DNA from: Streptomyces sp. NBC_01754
GTDB taxonomy: Bacteria; Actinomycetota; Actinomycetes; Streptomycetales; Streptomycetaceae
DNA: 64,000 bases
Direction: 5' to 3'
Assembly (NCBI RefSeq): GCF_035918015.1
Contig: NZ_CP109132.1
Location: forward strand, 992,001 to 1,056,000
Positions within the stretch are counted from its first letter, which is position 1. Each line of letters begins with the position of its first letter. The notes beneath the pieces are model-generated. The model did no database searches. It saw only the letters and a list, made by a program, of their open reading frames with translations, and had not been told where the DNA came from. A program made the translations under genes and the position numbers. This document shows positions 25,757 through 36,252 of the stretch, in pieces.

Positions 25757-26020
25757 GGCTGACCTCGGGCAGGGCGGGCGGAGTGGGGGGACATATCGAA
25801 GGTACGGTGCCGCGATCGGCCCGGGCAAGGCGCGATTGTTGCGCGTGCACCGCCGATTCGTTGCGCGGGGCACCGTCTCCGCGGTGATTCGTTGCGTATG
25901 ACGTCTTCGCAGGTCAGCAGGGTGATGTGCGGCGCACCGGGGCGGGCCGGACGACGGCGTGGCGCCCCTTGGCGAAAGCGTGCGCGGGTGGCCGTCCTCC
26001 GGTGTCGCCCGGGGCGGTCC

Positions 26021-26323
26021 TCAGCCCGTGAAGATCGCGCGGCAGCCGATGATGTCGACGACCCGCGCGGCGGCCTGGCCGAAGTCGATGACGCGCAGGC
26101 TGCCGCCGGCGCACCGGAAGGCACGCTCGGCGACGACGAGGGCGTGCAGACCCGACCCGTCCATGAACCGCAGGGGCCCCAGGTCCATCTCCACCCGGCC
26201 CGTGACCAGGGGCTCCAGGGCCCGCGACACCATCACCCCCGTGTGGACGTCGAGCTCCCCGTGTACGCGGACGAGCGCGGGGACCACACCGGCGACCACC
26301 TCTACGCGCAAGGGAGGTGTCAT
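26021..26323 (-). CDS. STAS-domain protein (anti-sigma factor antagonist type)
   Basis: A single 100-residue STAS domain. It has VRVHGELDVHTG near residue 18 and the phosphoacceptor region RFMDGSGLHALV near residue 53, where the Ser of DGSGL is the predicted phosphorylation site. Such proteins release a sigma factor by binding its anti-sigma kinase, but neither partner gene is next to it. The frame continues upstream to 26623, but that extension is low-complexity and I start at ATG 26323. It is an orphan in a catabolic neighbourhood, and any partner must lie elsewhere. Confidence 0.8.
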   Translation of the reverse strand: MTPPLRVEVVAGVVPALVRVHGELDVHTGVMVSRALEPLVTGRVEMDLGPLRFMDGSGLHALVVAERAFRCAGGSLRVIDFGQAAARVVDIIGCRAIFTG

Positions 26324-26666
26324 GCTGAGGCTTCTCTCTCGTGGATCGGTGTGCACCGGACGGGGCCGGGCCGTGGGCCGGGCGCGGCGGCGCGTGCCGC
26401 CACCGGGCGCTCCGGGTGACCCGCGGGGCGCCGTCGTCCCCGCCCCGCGCCCGCGTGCGAGCCCTGGCGGCCTGGGGACGGTCAGGGCACAGGGCCCCGG
26501 GTACGCGACCGTCTCGTCCGACGGTACGTCCTTCCCGGGGAGGAATTCGAGCCGGTGCCGATCCCACCCGTCCGCATCCCTTTCCTCTACCCCCGTCTGC
26601 GGCGCCGATGCCTGCCGGGGCACCGCTCGTCCGGTTCCGGCGGTGCGGCGGGGGCCGGTGGGCGCT
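26324..26666. other. Gene-free stretch between the STAS and Lrp/AsnC genes
   Basis: 343 bp of very GC-rich sequence with open frames on both strands but no recognisable protein. The STAS-gene promoter must lie here on the minus strand. I could not find a convincing -10/-35 or SigB-type GTTT/GGGTAT pair. Confidence 0.4.
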
Positions 26667-27122
26667 TCAGACGGGTGGCCCCTGGGAGTACCGGCGCAGC
26701 AGCGGCGACAGGACCAGGACGGACTTGGTGCGCTCGACGTACGGCTCCCCCGCGATCCGTTCGAGCACCTGCTCGAAGTGGCGCATGTCGGCGGCGAAGA
26801 CCTGTACGACCGCGTCCGCCTCCCCCGTCACGGTGGAGGCCGACGCGACCTCGGGGAAGCGGGCCAGGCCCTGTCTGATCGCCTCAGGGGCGGTGTTGCG
26901 GCCGCAGTAGACCTCGATGAAGCCCTCGGTCTCCCAGCCGAGCGCGGCGGGGTCCACCCGGACCGTGAAGCCGGTGATGGCGCCTTCGGCACGCAGCCGG
27001 TCCACCCGGCGTTTCACCGCGGGCGCGGACAGGCCGACGAGCGCGCCGATGTCGGCGTAGGAGCGCCGGGCGTCTTCGGCGAGGGCGTGGACGATGCGTT
27101 CGTCGAGTTCGTTCAGGCGCAC
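26667..27122 (-). CDS. Lrp/AsnC-family transcriptional regulator
   Basis: A 151-residue regulator from GTG 27122; the frame is open to 27188 but homology starts at RLNELDERIVHALAEDARRSY. It has an N-terminal helix-turn-helix (YADIGALVGLSAPAVKRRVDRL, about 23-45) and a C-terminal RAM ligand-binding domain. The conserved GEADAVVQVFAADM is near 105 and the LERIAGEPYVERTKSVLVL tail follows. Such proteins sense amino acids and control nearby catabolic genes. It lies about 96 bp downstream of the aldehyde dehydrogenase on the same strand, a candidate target along with the amine oxidase pair. Confidence 0.88.
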   Translation of the reverse strand: MRLNELDERIVHALAEDARRSYADIGALVGLSAPAVKRRVDRLRAEGAITGFTVRVDPAALGWETEGFIEVYCGRNTAPEAIRQGLARFPEVASASTVTGEADAVVQVFAADMRHFEQVLERIAGEPYVERTKSVLVLSPLLRRYSQGPPV

Positions 27123-27218
27123 GGCGGGCGGATCACTTCTCTGCGGGCGGGTTCGGTGGCGGTGCGGGCCGCCCCCGAAGTAGACCACGGACCCGCCCGT
27201 GGCACGGCCCGGCGTGTC

Positions 27219-28679
27219 TCAGCCGGGGAACCTCGAGCGGTCGTGCTGTACCGAGATCCACTTCTGGGTGGTGAACACGTCGAGGGCGGCGTCGCCGTTG
27301 AGCCGGCCGAGGCCGGAGTTCTTCTCGCCGCCGAACGGGACGACGGGCTCGTCGTGGACCGTCGCGTCGTTGATGTGGATCATGCCGGTGTGGATGCGCC
27401 GCCCCACCCGTACTCCGCGCTCGACGTTGGCGGTGTGCACGGCGCCGCTCAGCCCGTAGGGGGTGTCGTTGGCGATCCGGACCGCCTCGTCCTCCCCGTC
27501 GAAGGGCAGGAGCAGGGCCACCGGACCGAAGACCTCCTCGTGCAGGACGGGGGCGCCGGCGGGGATGCCGGTGAGTACCGACGGGCTCACCAGGTTGCCG
27601 TCGGCGCGGCCGTGCAGCAGGGCCGTGGCGCCCGCCTCGACCGTCCGGTCCACGAGCTTGCAGACCGCCTCGGCGTGCGAGGAGTTGATCAGCGGGCCGA
27701 TGTGGGTGGCCGGGTCCGCGGGGTCGCCGACGCGGAGGGAGGCGACCTTGGCCACGAACTTCTCGGTGAACTCCTCCTCGATCGCGCGGTCGAGGAGGAT
27801 CCGGTTGGCGGCCATGCAGACCTGGCCCTGGTGCACGTACCGGCTGAAGGCGGCGGCGTCGACGGCGTAGTCGACGTCGGCGTCGTCCAGGACGATCAGC
27901 GCGCTGTTGCCGGCGAGTTCGAGCACGGTCCGCTTGAGGTGGGACGCGCAGACCGTGGCGACGTGGCGCCCGGTCCGGTCCGAACCCGTGAAGGAGATGA
28001 GCCGCGGGGCGGGGTGCTCCAGCAGGGCGTCGCCGATCTCGGCGATGTCGGTGACCACGACGTTCAGCAGACCGGGCGGGAGCCCGGCCTCCTCGAAGAT
28101 CCTGGCCGGCAGTGTGCCGCCGCAGACCGGGGCGTTCTGGTGCGGTTTGAGGACGACGGCGTTGCCGAGCGCCAGGGCGGGCGCCACCGATTTGAGCGAG
28201 AGCAGGAAGGGGAAGTTGAAGGGGCTGATGACGCCGACGACCCCGACGGGCACCCGGTAGACGTGGTTCTCCCTGCCCTCGGCCGGCGACGGGAGGATCT
28301 GCCCGGTGGGACGGAGCGAGAGCTGGACGGACTCGCGGAGGAACTCCTTGGCCAGGCGCAGTTCGAACGCGGCCACCGCGCGGGTGCCGCCGAGTTCCGC
28401 GACGATCGCCTCGGCGATCTCGGCCTCGCGCTCCTCGACGGTCCGCAGGGCCTTCTCCAGCACGGCCCGGCGCTCGTAGGGATTGGTGTCGGCCCATCCC
28501 CGCTGGGCACGCTCGGCCGCCCGGTACGCCTGGTCCACCTCTCCGGCCGTGGCGACGGTGATCGAGGCGAGCTTCTCCCCGTCGTACGGGTTGAAGTCGA
28601 TGATGTCCCAGGACCCCTTCCCCGGTCTCCACTCGCCGTCGATGTACTGAAGGGCCAGGTCGGTGAAGAAGGAGGACAT
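27219..28679 (-). CDS. Aldehyde dehydrogenase (benzaldehyde dehydrogenase-like)
   Basis: A 486-residue NAD(P)-dependent aldehyde dehydrogenase. It has the NAD-binding FTGSDRTGRHVA segment (about 220), the general base Glu in VLELAGNSALIVLDDAD (about 245) and the catalytic Cys in VHQGQVCMAANRILL (about 280). VFGPVALLLPF is near 380. The length and VHQGQ/ICMA-like active site are those of aromatic aldehyde dehydrogenases. It oxidises aldehydes such as phenylacetaldehyde or benzaldehyde, consistent with a role alongside the amine oxidase and Lrp regulator. A TAATAT-like -10 is visible about 45 bp upstream on the minus strand. Confidence 0.9.
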   Translation of the reverse strand: MSSFFTDLALQYIDGEWRPGKGSWDIIDFNPYDGEKLASITVATAGEVDQAYRAAERAQRGWADTNPYERRAVLEKALRTVEEREAEIAEAIVAELGGTRAVAAFELRLAKEFLRESVQLSLRPTGQILPSPAEGRENHVYRVPVGVVGVISPFNFPFLLSLKSVAPALALGNAVVLKPHQNAPVCGGTLPARIFEEAGLPPGLLNVVVTDIAEIGDALLEHPAPRLISFTGSDRTGRHVATVCASHLKRTVLELAGNSALIVLDDADVDYAVDAAAFSRYVHQGQVCMAANRILLDRAIEEEFTEKFVAKVASLRVGDPADPATHIGPLINSSHAEAVCKLVDRTVEAGATALLHGRADGNLVSPSVLTGIPAGAPVLHEEVFGPVALLLPFDGEDEAVRIANDTPYGLSGAVHTANVERGVRVGRRIHTGMIHINDATVHDEPVVPFGGEKNSGLGRLNGDAALDVFTTQKWISVQHDRSRFPG

Positions 28680-28849
28680 GAGTTCCCTTACCGCGGACGG
28701 ACAGGCAGCCGATCGGCGTTCATATTACTTACAGATCCGCCGTGTTGACCGTCCGGAGGCGCCGGAGGCCGGCGCCGCGCGGGGTGTGACCCCACACGGG
28801 CGCCCCTCCCGCGAGACCGTCCGGAAGGGGCACCCACGACACGTCGGGG

Positions 28850-30459
<1,610 letters not shown>

Positions 30460-30477
30460 AACAGGATTCAACCAATC

Positions 30478-31671
30478 GTGATCATCATCCCTGGACCAGG
30501 TGACGGGGGGTCAGGTAGCTTCACACCGCAGGTACCCGTGGTGACCGGAACGCCGCCCGTGGGCGCCGGGAACACCGTGACGCGTTCGACCGGAGAGGAT
30601 CCAGATCCACCTGTGGAGAGCGAACTGCCTGACATCTACTGCCCGTTCCCGCAGCGGAGCAATCCGCACGTGGCGCACACCCGTGCCCACCTCGACGCCT
30701 GGACGCGGCGCACCGGCCTGGTGCACCGGGAGTCCGCCAGACAGCGCTTCGAGCAGGCCGACTTCGGCGCGTTCGTCGGCATGGTCCACCCCACGGCGGA
30801 CAGCGAGCACCTGGACCTGGTCGCCGACTGGTTCGTCTGGCTCTTCCTCGTCGACGACCAGCTGGACGACGGCCATCTGGGCCGCAGCCCCGACCGCGTA
30901 CGCGACGTGGTGGCCCGGATGCTGTCCGTGGTCGAGGGCGGCGACACGCGCCCGCTGCCCGGTGAGGAGCAGCCCGCGGCCCTCGTCGCCCTCCGCGACC
31001 TGTGGGAACGTACGGTTCCGCGGGCCGCGCCGCACTGGCGGACCCGTTTCGCCTGGCACCTCATGACGTATCTGACGACGGCGACCACCTGGGAGACCGG
31101 CAACCGGGCCGACGGCGTGGTACCGAGCGAGGCGGTGTACACGGCCAAGCGCCGGCACACCGGGGCGATCCACGTGTGCATGGACCTGATCGAGATAGTG
31201 GCGGGGATAGAGGCGCCCGAGTCCCTCCACAACGACCCCCGGTTCATCACGGCGCTGGAGGCCTCGTGCAACGTCGTCTGCTGGGCCAACGACGTCTACT
31301 CCTACGAGAAGGAGCAGGTGCTCGGCGAGATCCACAACCTCGTCCACCTGGTGCGCCACCACCGCGGCTACGGTGAGCAGCGGGCGCTGAACCACGTCTG
31401 CGCGGAGATAGCCGCGGAGACCGAGCGGTTCCTGGCCGCCGAGGAAGAGCTGATCGGCATGTATCCGCAGCTGACGGATCTGCTCGTGCCCTACCTCGAC
31501 GGGATGCGGAGCTGGATGCGCGGCAACCTCGACTGGTCGCGGCAGACCCCCCGCTACAACCCGGCGGACGTCAGCCAGTACAAGGCGCCCGGGGAGTACC
31601 TGGAGGAGACGGTCCTCGGCATCGCCGCCCAGGCCCCGCAACACGCGACGGCCGAGGGGCACCGGGGCTGA
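30478..31671 (+). CDS. Class I terpene (sesquiterpene) synthase
   Basis: A 397-residue bacterial terpene cyclase acting on a prenyl diphosphate, most likely farnesyl diphosphate. The metal-binding aspartate motif DDQLDD is at 126-131. The NSE triad reads NDVYSYEKE with Asn271, Ser275 and Glu279. The C-terminal Arg-Tyr pair appears in RQTPRYNP. The first 50 residues are Pro/Gly-rich and unconserved; the start at GTG 30478 is weakly supported and GTG 30541 or 30613 are alternatives, since the domain begins near ELPDIYCPFP. No P450, prenyl transferase or methyltransferase lies beside it, so it is an orphan cyclase. The product is not predictable. Confidence 0.9.
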   Translation: MIIIPGPGDGGSGSFTPQVPVVTGTPPVGAGNTVTRSTGEDPDPPVESELPDIYCPFPQRSNPHVAHTRAHLDAWTRRTGLVHRESARQRFEQADFGAFVGMVHPTADSEHLDLVADWFVWLFLVDDQLDDGHLGRSPDRVRDVVARMLSVVEGGDTRPLPGEEQPAALVALRDLWERTVPRAAPHWRTRFAWHLMTYLTTATTWETGNRADGVVPSEAVYTAKRRHTGAIHVCMDLIEIVAGIEAPESLHNDPRFITALEASCNVVCWANDVYSYEKEQVLGEIHNLVHLVRHHRGYGEQRALNHVCAEIAAETERFLAAEEELIGMYPQLTDLLVPYLDGMRSWMRGNLDWSRQTPRYNPADVSQYKAPGEYLEETVLGIAAQAPQHATAEGHRG

Positions 31672-31727
31672 ACACGGCGGAGGCCGGTCACCCCGGGGGC
31701 CCCTGGGACGACCGGCCTCCGCCGTGT
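31672..31727. terminator. Bidirectional terminator with 18-bp perfect stem
   Basis: The 18-base arms at 31672-31689 (ACACGGCGGAGGCCGGTC) and 31710-31727 are perfectly complementary around a 20-base loop. It starts directly after the terpene synthase stop and precedes the end of the convergent SorC-type gene. Confidence 0.8.
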
Positions 31728-31760
31728 CCGCGCAGGCGGTGTCCGACGGCCGGGTACGGG

Positions 31761-32822
31761 TCAGTCGTCCGGGTCGGCACGTTCCAGCGCGGGGCGCTGT
31801 CCGGCGGATTCCGTCAGCAGGTGGTCGGCGGCGGCCGTGTCCGTGACGAGGCTGGTGACGAGACCGGAGCGCAGGACCGCCCCGATCGCCGCGGCCTTGC
31901 GCTGGCCGCCCGCGATGGCGACCACCTCCGGGATCCGGCGCAGCCGGTCCGCCTCCACGGTGATGCACCGCTCACCGAGGTCCCGGCCGACCCGGCGGCC
32001 CTCGGAGTCGAAGAGGTGGGCGGACATCTCCGCCGCCACCCCGAGCGAGGCGTAGTGCGCCCGCTCCTCGTCCGAGAGCATGTCGTGGACGGTGGAGATG
32101 CCGGGCTCCCAGGAACCGATCGAGACCGCGGCGACCGTCACCTTGTCGAAGTACTCGAAGGCGCGGGCGATCCCCGTCTGGTGCCGCAGCGCCGCCGCCG
32201 TCGCCGGGTCGGGCAGCAGCATCGGCGCGTAGATGGGGTGCGCCTCGCCGCCGGAGACCTGGGCCGCGCGGCGGACCGCCTCGACGGAGCCGCGTTCGGC
32301 GGTCCCGGCGTCGTAGACCCCGGTCAGCTGCACCACGGTGCACGGCGGGAGGCGGTCGAGCGCCGCCGCCGTGTGGATGGTGGACCGGCCCCAGGCCAGG
32401 CCCAGCACATCGCCCTCGTTCACCAGTTCGCCGAGCAGGTCGGCCGCGACCTCGCCCAGGTTCTCCGGGTCGGCGGCGTCGTCCTGCTCCTCAGCCGGGG
32501 ACTCCACCACGACCGCGTGCCGCAGGCCGTACCGCGCGCGGAGCGCGTCGGAGCGCTCCGCGTCCAGCTCCGCCGGAACCCGGATCTCGATCCGTACGAG
32601 ATCACGCTCGAGGGCCGTCTCCAGGACCCGGGCCACCTTGAAGCGGCTCACGCCGAACTCCTCGGCGATCTGGATCTTGGACTTTCCCTCGAGGTAGAAC
32701 CGGCGGGCCATGGCCGCCGCCTGCACCAGCTCCGCGGGTCCCATCCGCATGGCTGACCGACCCGCCGAGATGCCAGACACCGCGATCTCCTCAACTCTCT
32801 TCGCGCTCGATACGCCGGTCAT
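31761..32822 (-). CDS. SorC/DeoR-type sugar-binding transcriptional regulator
   Basis: A 353-residue regulator. The HTH is near residues 35-65 (ARRFYLEGKSKIQIAEEFGVSRFKV). A C-terminal SorC-type phosphosugar-binding domain resembling ribose-phosphate isomerase follows (VLGLAWGRSTIHTAAALDRLP, VQLTGVYDAG, VAIAGGQRKAAAIGAVLRSG). These proteins respond to phosphorylated sugars. The gene sits 58 bp upstream of rpe on the opposite end, both on the minus strand, with rpe transcribed first. This hints at pentose-phosphate control, though no operator is identified. The start could be one of several Met or Val codons before MRMGPAELV. Confidence 0.88.
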   Translation of the reverse strand: MTGVSSAKRVEEIAVSGISAGRSAMRMGPAELVQAAAMARRFYLEGKSKIQIAEEFGVSRFKVARVLETALERDLVRIEIRVPAELDAERSDALRARYGLRHAVVVESPAEEQDDAADPENLGEVAADLLGELVNEGDVLGLAWGRSTIHTAAALDRLPPCTVVQLTGVYDAGTAERGSVEAVRRAAQVSGGEAHPIYAPMLLPDPATAAALRHQTGIARAFEYFDKVTVAAVSIGSWEPGISTVHDMLSDEERAHYASLGVAAEMSAHLFDSEGRRVGRDLGERCITVEADRLRRIPEVVAIAGGQRKAAAIGAVLRSGLVTSLVTDTAAADHLLTESAGQRPALERADPDD

Positions 32823-32880
32823 CCTGTCAGATCCGGCGATCCTTGCTCCGGCCCGTGGGCCGCGTACATCTGTCCTTCGC

Positions 32881-33564
32881 TCAGTGGCCGCACGCCCAGG
32901 CGGCTCCGGCCGTCGCCGCCTCCGCCCGCGCGCGCAGCGCCCGTACCGCGTCGGCGGGGTCCTTCGCCCCGTACACCGCCGAGCCCGCCACGAAGACGTC
33001 CGCGCCGGCTTCCGCGCACCGCTCGATGGTGGACGCCGAGACCCCGCCGTCGACCTGGAGCCAGAGTTCGAGCCCGTGCTTGGAGATCAGCTCACGGGTG
33101 CGGCGGATCTTCGGCAGCATGATGTCGAGGAACGCCTGGCCCCCGAAGCCCGGCTCCACCGTCATGATCAGCAGCATGTCCAGCTCGGGGAGCAGGTCCT
33201 CGTACGGCTCGATGGGCGTCGCGGGCCTGAGCGCCATCGAGGCACGCGCCCCCTTCGCCCTGATCTCCCGCGCCAGCCGTACCGGCGCGGCCGCGGCCTC
33301 CACGTGGAAGGTCACCGAGCCCGCACCGGCCTCGACGTACCGCGGGGCCCAGCGGTCCGGCTCCTCGATCATCAGATGGCAGTCCAGCGGGGTGTCCGTG
33401 GCCTTGCTCAACGCCTCCACCACCGGCACGCCGAGCGTCAGGTTGGGGACGAAGTGGTTGTCCATGACATCGACGTGCAGCCAGTCGGCTCCCTCGACGG
33501 CCTTCGCCTCCTCGGCGAGACGTGCGAAATCGGCGGACAGGATGCTGGGGTTGATCTGCGCCAT
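32881..33564 (-). CDS. rpe: Ribulose-phosphate 3-epimerase
   Basis: A 227-residue TIM-barrel epimerase of the pentose phosphate pathway interconverting ribulose-5-phosphate and xylulose-5-phosphate. Diagnostic segments are [13 protein letters not shown] at the start, [18 protein letters not shown] (metal-binding His and Asp), [23 protein letters not shown] and [13 protein letters not shown] with the catalytic Asp, then [16 protein letters not shown] 33564 is where homology begins; the upstream frame to 33615 is not conserved. It is located between rsmB and the SorC-type regulator. Confidence 0.96.
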   Translation of the reverse strand: MAQINPSILSADFARLAEEAKAVEGADWLHVDVMDNHFVPNLTLGVPVVEALSKATDTPLDCHLMIEEPDRWAPRYVEAGAGSVTFHVEAAAAPVRLAREIRAKGARASMALRPATPIEPYEDLLPELDMLLIMTVEPGFGGQAFLDIMLPKIRRTRELISKHGLELWLQVDGGVSASTIERCAEAGADVFVAGSAVYGAKDPADAVRALRARAEAATAGAAWACGH

Positions 33565-33685
33565 GCACCAAGCCTGCCATGCTCCGGGCCACTTCCCCGC
33601 CTCGGTGCGCCCCAAAGCCTCACGGGATCATCACGGTTCGCACAATCCCGGCTTTTCGCACCGCCTCGGACGGCCCTTCCGGTGC

Positions 33686-35119
33686 TCAGGCCGTACGGCG
33701 CAGCAGGGCCAGATACATCGCGTCGGTGCCGTGCAGGTGCGGCCACAGCTGGACGTCGGGCCCGTCGCCCAGCGCCGGTACGCCGGGCAGCAGCGGGCGG
33801 GCGTCCACCCACTCCGCCTCGGCGACCGCCCCGTCGCGGCCCCCGAGTACGTCATCGACGACGACCCGGGTCTCCGCGAGGTGCGGGGAACAGGTCGCGT
33901 AGCCGACCACACCGCCGACCCGGACGGCCTTCAACGCCTCGCGCAGCAGGCCGCGTTGGAGGGGGGCGAAGCTCTCCAGGTCCTTGGGCCGTCGGCGCCA
34001 GCGCGCTTCCGGGCGGCGGCGCAGCGCACCGAGGCCGGAGCACGGCACGTCCATCAGGACCCGGTCGAAGGAGCCGGGCCCCCAGGGCGGCCGGGTGCCG
34101 TCCGCGGTGATCACCTGGTACGGGCCCGGGTTGCCGGCCAGCGCGCGCCCGACGAGCCGGGCGCGGTGCGGCTGCTTCTCGGCGGCGATCAGGGTGGCGC
34201 CGCGTCCGGCGGCGAGCGCGCCCAGCAGGGCCGCCTTGCCGCCGGGACCGGCGCAGCCGTCGAGCCAGCGGCTGTCCCGGCCCTCGACGGGGGCGAGGGC
34301 GAGGGCCGCCGCGACGAGCTGGCTGCCCTCGTCCTGCACCCCGGCCCGGCCCTCCTGGACGGCGGTCAGCGCGCCGGGCTCGCCGCCCTCGGCCATGCGC
34401 ACGGCGTAGGGGGACCAGCGGCCGGGGAGTCCGCGTTCCTCGCCGAGGGCCGACAGCAGCTCCTCGGTGGTGGAGCGCCCGGGGCGGGCCACCAGGGTCA
34501 CCTCGGGGCGTTCGTTGTCGGCCTCCAGCAGGTCCTCGATCCCGGCCCGGCCGCCGCCCAGGGCGTCCCAGAGGGCCGAGACCACCCAGCGCGGGTGGGA
34601 GTGGACGACGGAGAGGTGTTCCTCGGCGTCCTCGTCGTAGGCCGGGGCGACCCGCTCCAGCCAGCCGTCGAGGTCGTGGGCCGAGACCTTGCGGAGCACC
34701 GCGTTGACGAACTTGGCGCGCCCCTCCCCCAGCACGACCCGGGCGAGCTCGACGCTGGCGGACACGGCGGCGTGGGTCGGGATCCGGGTGCCCAGCAGCT
34801 GGTGCACGCCCATCTCGATGACGTCCAGCACCGGGGGGTCGACCTCGCGCAGCGGCCGGTCGACGCAGGCGGCCACGATCGCGTCGTAGGTGCCCTGGCG
34901 GCGCAGGGTGCCATAGACCAGCTCGGTCGCCAGCGCCGCGTCCCGGCCGTCGAAGTCGCCCTGGGCGCGTGCCTTCTTCAGCAGCGGGGGCAGGACGAGG
35001 TTGGCGTACGCGTCGCGTTCGTCGACGGCCCTGAGCGCTTCGAAGGCGAGGAACCGGACGGGGTCCTTCTTGGGACGGCGGTGCTGCTTGACCGGACGGC
35101 GGCGCTGCTGGTCGTTCAC
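33686..35119 (-). CDS. rsmB: 16S rRNA m5C967 methyltransferase (RsmB/Sun)
   Basis: The predicted product is 477 residues from GTG 35119 (GGAG nine bases upstream). The N-terminal NusB-like RNA-binding domain (about 20-155) begins DPVRFLAFEALRAVDERDAYANLVLPPLL. The C-terminal SAM-dependent methyltransferase domain shows LDGCAGPGGKAALLGAL (SAM site). The two active-site cysteines are in motif IV DVPCSGLGALRRRPEARW and motif VI YATCSPHLAETR. It methylates cytosine 967 of 16S rRNA. It is downstream of fmt by 82 bp on the same strand, the usual fmt-rsmB-rpe order in actinobacteria. Confidence 0.95.
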   Translation of the reverse strand: MNDQQRRRPVKQHRRPKKDPVRFLAFEALRAVDERDAYANLVLPPLLKKARAQGDFDGRDAALATELVYGTLRRQGTYDAIVAACVDRPLREVDPPVLDVIEMGVHQLLGTRIPTHAAVSASVELARVVLGEGRAKFVNAVLRKVSAHDLDGWLERVAPAYDEDAEEHLSVVHSHPRWVVSALWDALGGGRAGIEDLLEADNERPEVTLVARPGRSTTEELLSALGEERGLPGRWSPYAVRMAEGGEPGALTAVQEGRAGVQDEGSQLVAAALALAPVEGRDSRWLDGCAGPGGKAALLGALAAGRGATLIAAEKQPHRARLVGRALAGNPGPYQVITADGTRPPWGPGSFDRVLMDVPCSGLGALRRRPEARWRRRPKDLESFAPLQRGLLREALKAVRVGGVVGYATCSPHLAETRVVVDDVLGGRDGAVAEAEWVDARPLLPGVPALGDGPDVQLWPHLHGTDAMYLALLRRTA

Positions 35120-35201
35120 GTGAAAGGTGCTCCGCTTGAGGGTGAGGGGGTGGATCCCCACCAGCGTACGTCGGGTGGCGGGGCCCGCCTCGCGCGGCCG
35201 C

Positions 35202-36134
35202 TCAGACCCCCAGCGGCTCCCCGGGGGCGACGCGCACGCCCCGGGCCCAGTCGGCGGCCCGCATCGGCTTCTTGCCCTGGGGCTGGACCCAGAGGAGCTC
35301 CACGGCGTACGAGCCGGTACCCGCGTACACGTTGTTCTTGCCCACCGACAGCTCGCCCGGCGCCAGGCCGGTGCGGTCGGGGACGGGCACGGCGTGGACC
35401 AGCTTGAGCCGCTCCCCCCGGAAGAGTGTCCAGGCGCCCGGGGCGGGCGTGCAGCCGCGTACGACCCGGTCCACCCGCAGCGCCGGCTCCGTCCACCGCA
35501 CCTGGGCGTCCTCGACGGTGATCTTCGGGGCGAGGGTGACGCCCTCCGCGGGCTGCGGGACGGCGTGCAGGGTGCCGTCCTCGATGCCGTCCATGGTCGC
35601 CGCGAGCAGGCCGGCGCCGGCGAAGGCCAGCCGGGTGAGCAGGTCGCCGCTGGTGTCGGTGGGCCGGACCTCCTCGGTCAGCACACCGTAGACGGGCCCG
35701 GAGTCCAGCCCCTCCTCGATCAGGAAGGTCGACGCGCCGGTCACCTCGTCCCCGGCCATCACCGCGTGCTGCACGGGGGCGGCGCCGCGCCAGGCGGGCA
35801 GCAGCGAGAAGTGCAGGTTGACCCAGCCGCGGGCCGGCACGTCGAGGGCGGTCCTGGGCAGCAGCGCCCCGTAGGCGACGACCGGGCAGCAGTCCGGGGC
35901 GATCTCCCGCAGCCGGGCCAGGAAGTCCTCGTCGCGCGGCCTGGCCGGCTTGAGGACCTCGATGCCCGCCTCCTCGGCCCGGTCGGCCACCGGGCTGGCG
36001 ACCAGCCGCCGTCCGCGCCCGGCGGGCGCGTCGGGGCGGGTGACGACGGCCGCCACCTCGTGGCGCTCGGAGGCGATCAGGGCGTCCAGGGCGGGGACGG
36101 CGACCTCGGGGGTGCCTGCGAAGACCAGCTTCAT
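35202..36134 (-). CDS. fmt: Methionyl-tRNA formyltransferase
   Basis: A 310-residue enzyme that formylates initiator Met-tRNA using 10-formyl-tetrahydrofolate. It starts [19 protein letters not shown], with the formyl-binding [13 protein letters not shown] and the catalytic Asn-His-Asp region seen as [26 protein letters not shown], then a C-terminal tRNA-binding domain. A complete insertion sequence begins 55 bp upstream of the ATG (36190). The native promoter may therefore be displaced or replaced by an IS-borne one, while the coding region itself is intact. Confidence 0.97.
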   Translation of the reverse strand: MKLVFAGTPEVAVPALDALIASERHEVAAVVTRPDAPAGRGRRLVASPVADRAEEAGIEVLKPARPRDEDFLARLREIAPDCCPVVAYGALLPRTALDVPARGWVNLHFSLLPAWRGAAPVQHAVMAGDEVTGASTFLIEEGLDSGPVYGVLTEEVRPTDTSGDLLTRLAFAGAGLLAATMDGIEDGTLHAVPQPAEGVTLAPKITVEDAQVRWTEPALRVDRVVRGCTPAPGAWTLFRGERLKLVHAVPVPDRTGLAPGELSVGKNNVYAGTGSYAVELLWVQPQGKKPMRAADWARGVRVAPGEPLGV

Positions 36135-36183
36135 GGGTGGCGCACTGCCTCTCGGGCGGACGTACGGGCGAGCGGCGCCCCAG

Positions 36184-36189
36184 TCTAGT
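36184..36189. repeat. Left target-site duplication of the IS (TCTAGT)
   Basis: TCTAGT at 36184-36189 directly precedes the left inverted repeat and matches TCTAGT at 37965-37970 after the right one. It marks the insertion point. Confidence 0.85.
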
Positions 36190-36213
36190 CCCGTACTTCG
36201 CGGGTCGTTGATT
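36190..36213 (+). repeat. Left terminal inverted repeat of the IS
   Basis: 24 bases beginning CCCGTACTTCGCGGGTCG, exactly complementary to 37941-37964. Confidence 0.93.
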
Positions 36214-36252
36214 CGTATGGTGTGACCGGTCCGGGAGTGTCCTGGGCCGGTC

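Noticed and set aside
26021..26623. 200-residue version of the STAS protein
   Set aside because: The N-terminal 100 residues are low-complexity Arg/Pro/Gly sequence without a ribosome site at their start. The compact STAS domain begins at 26323.
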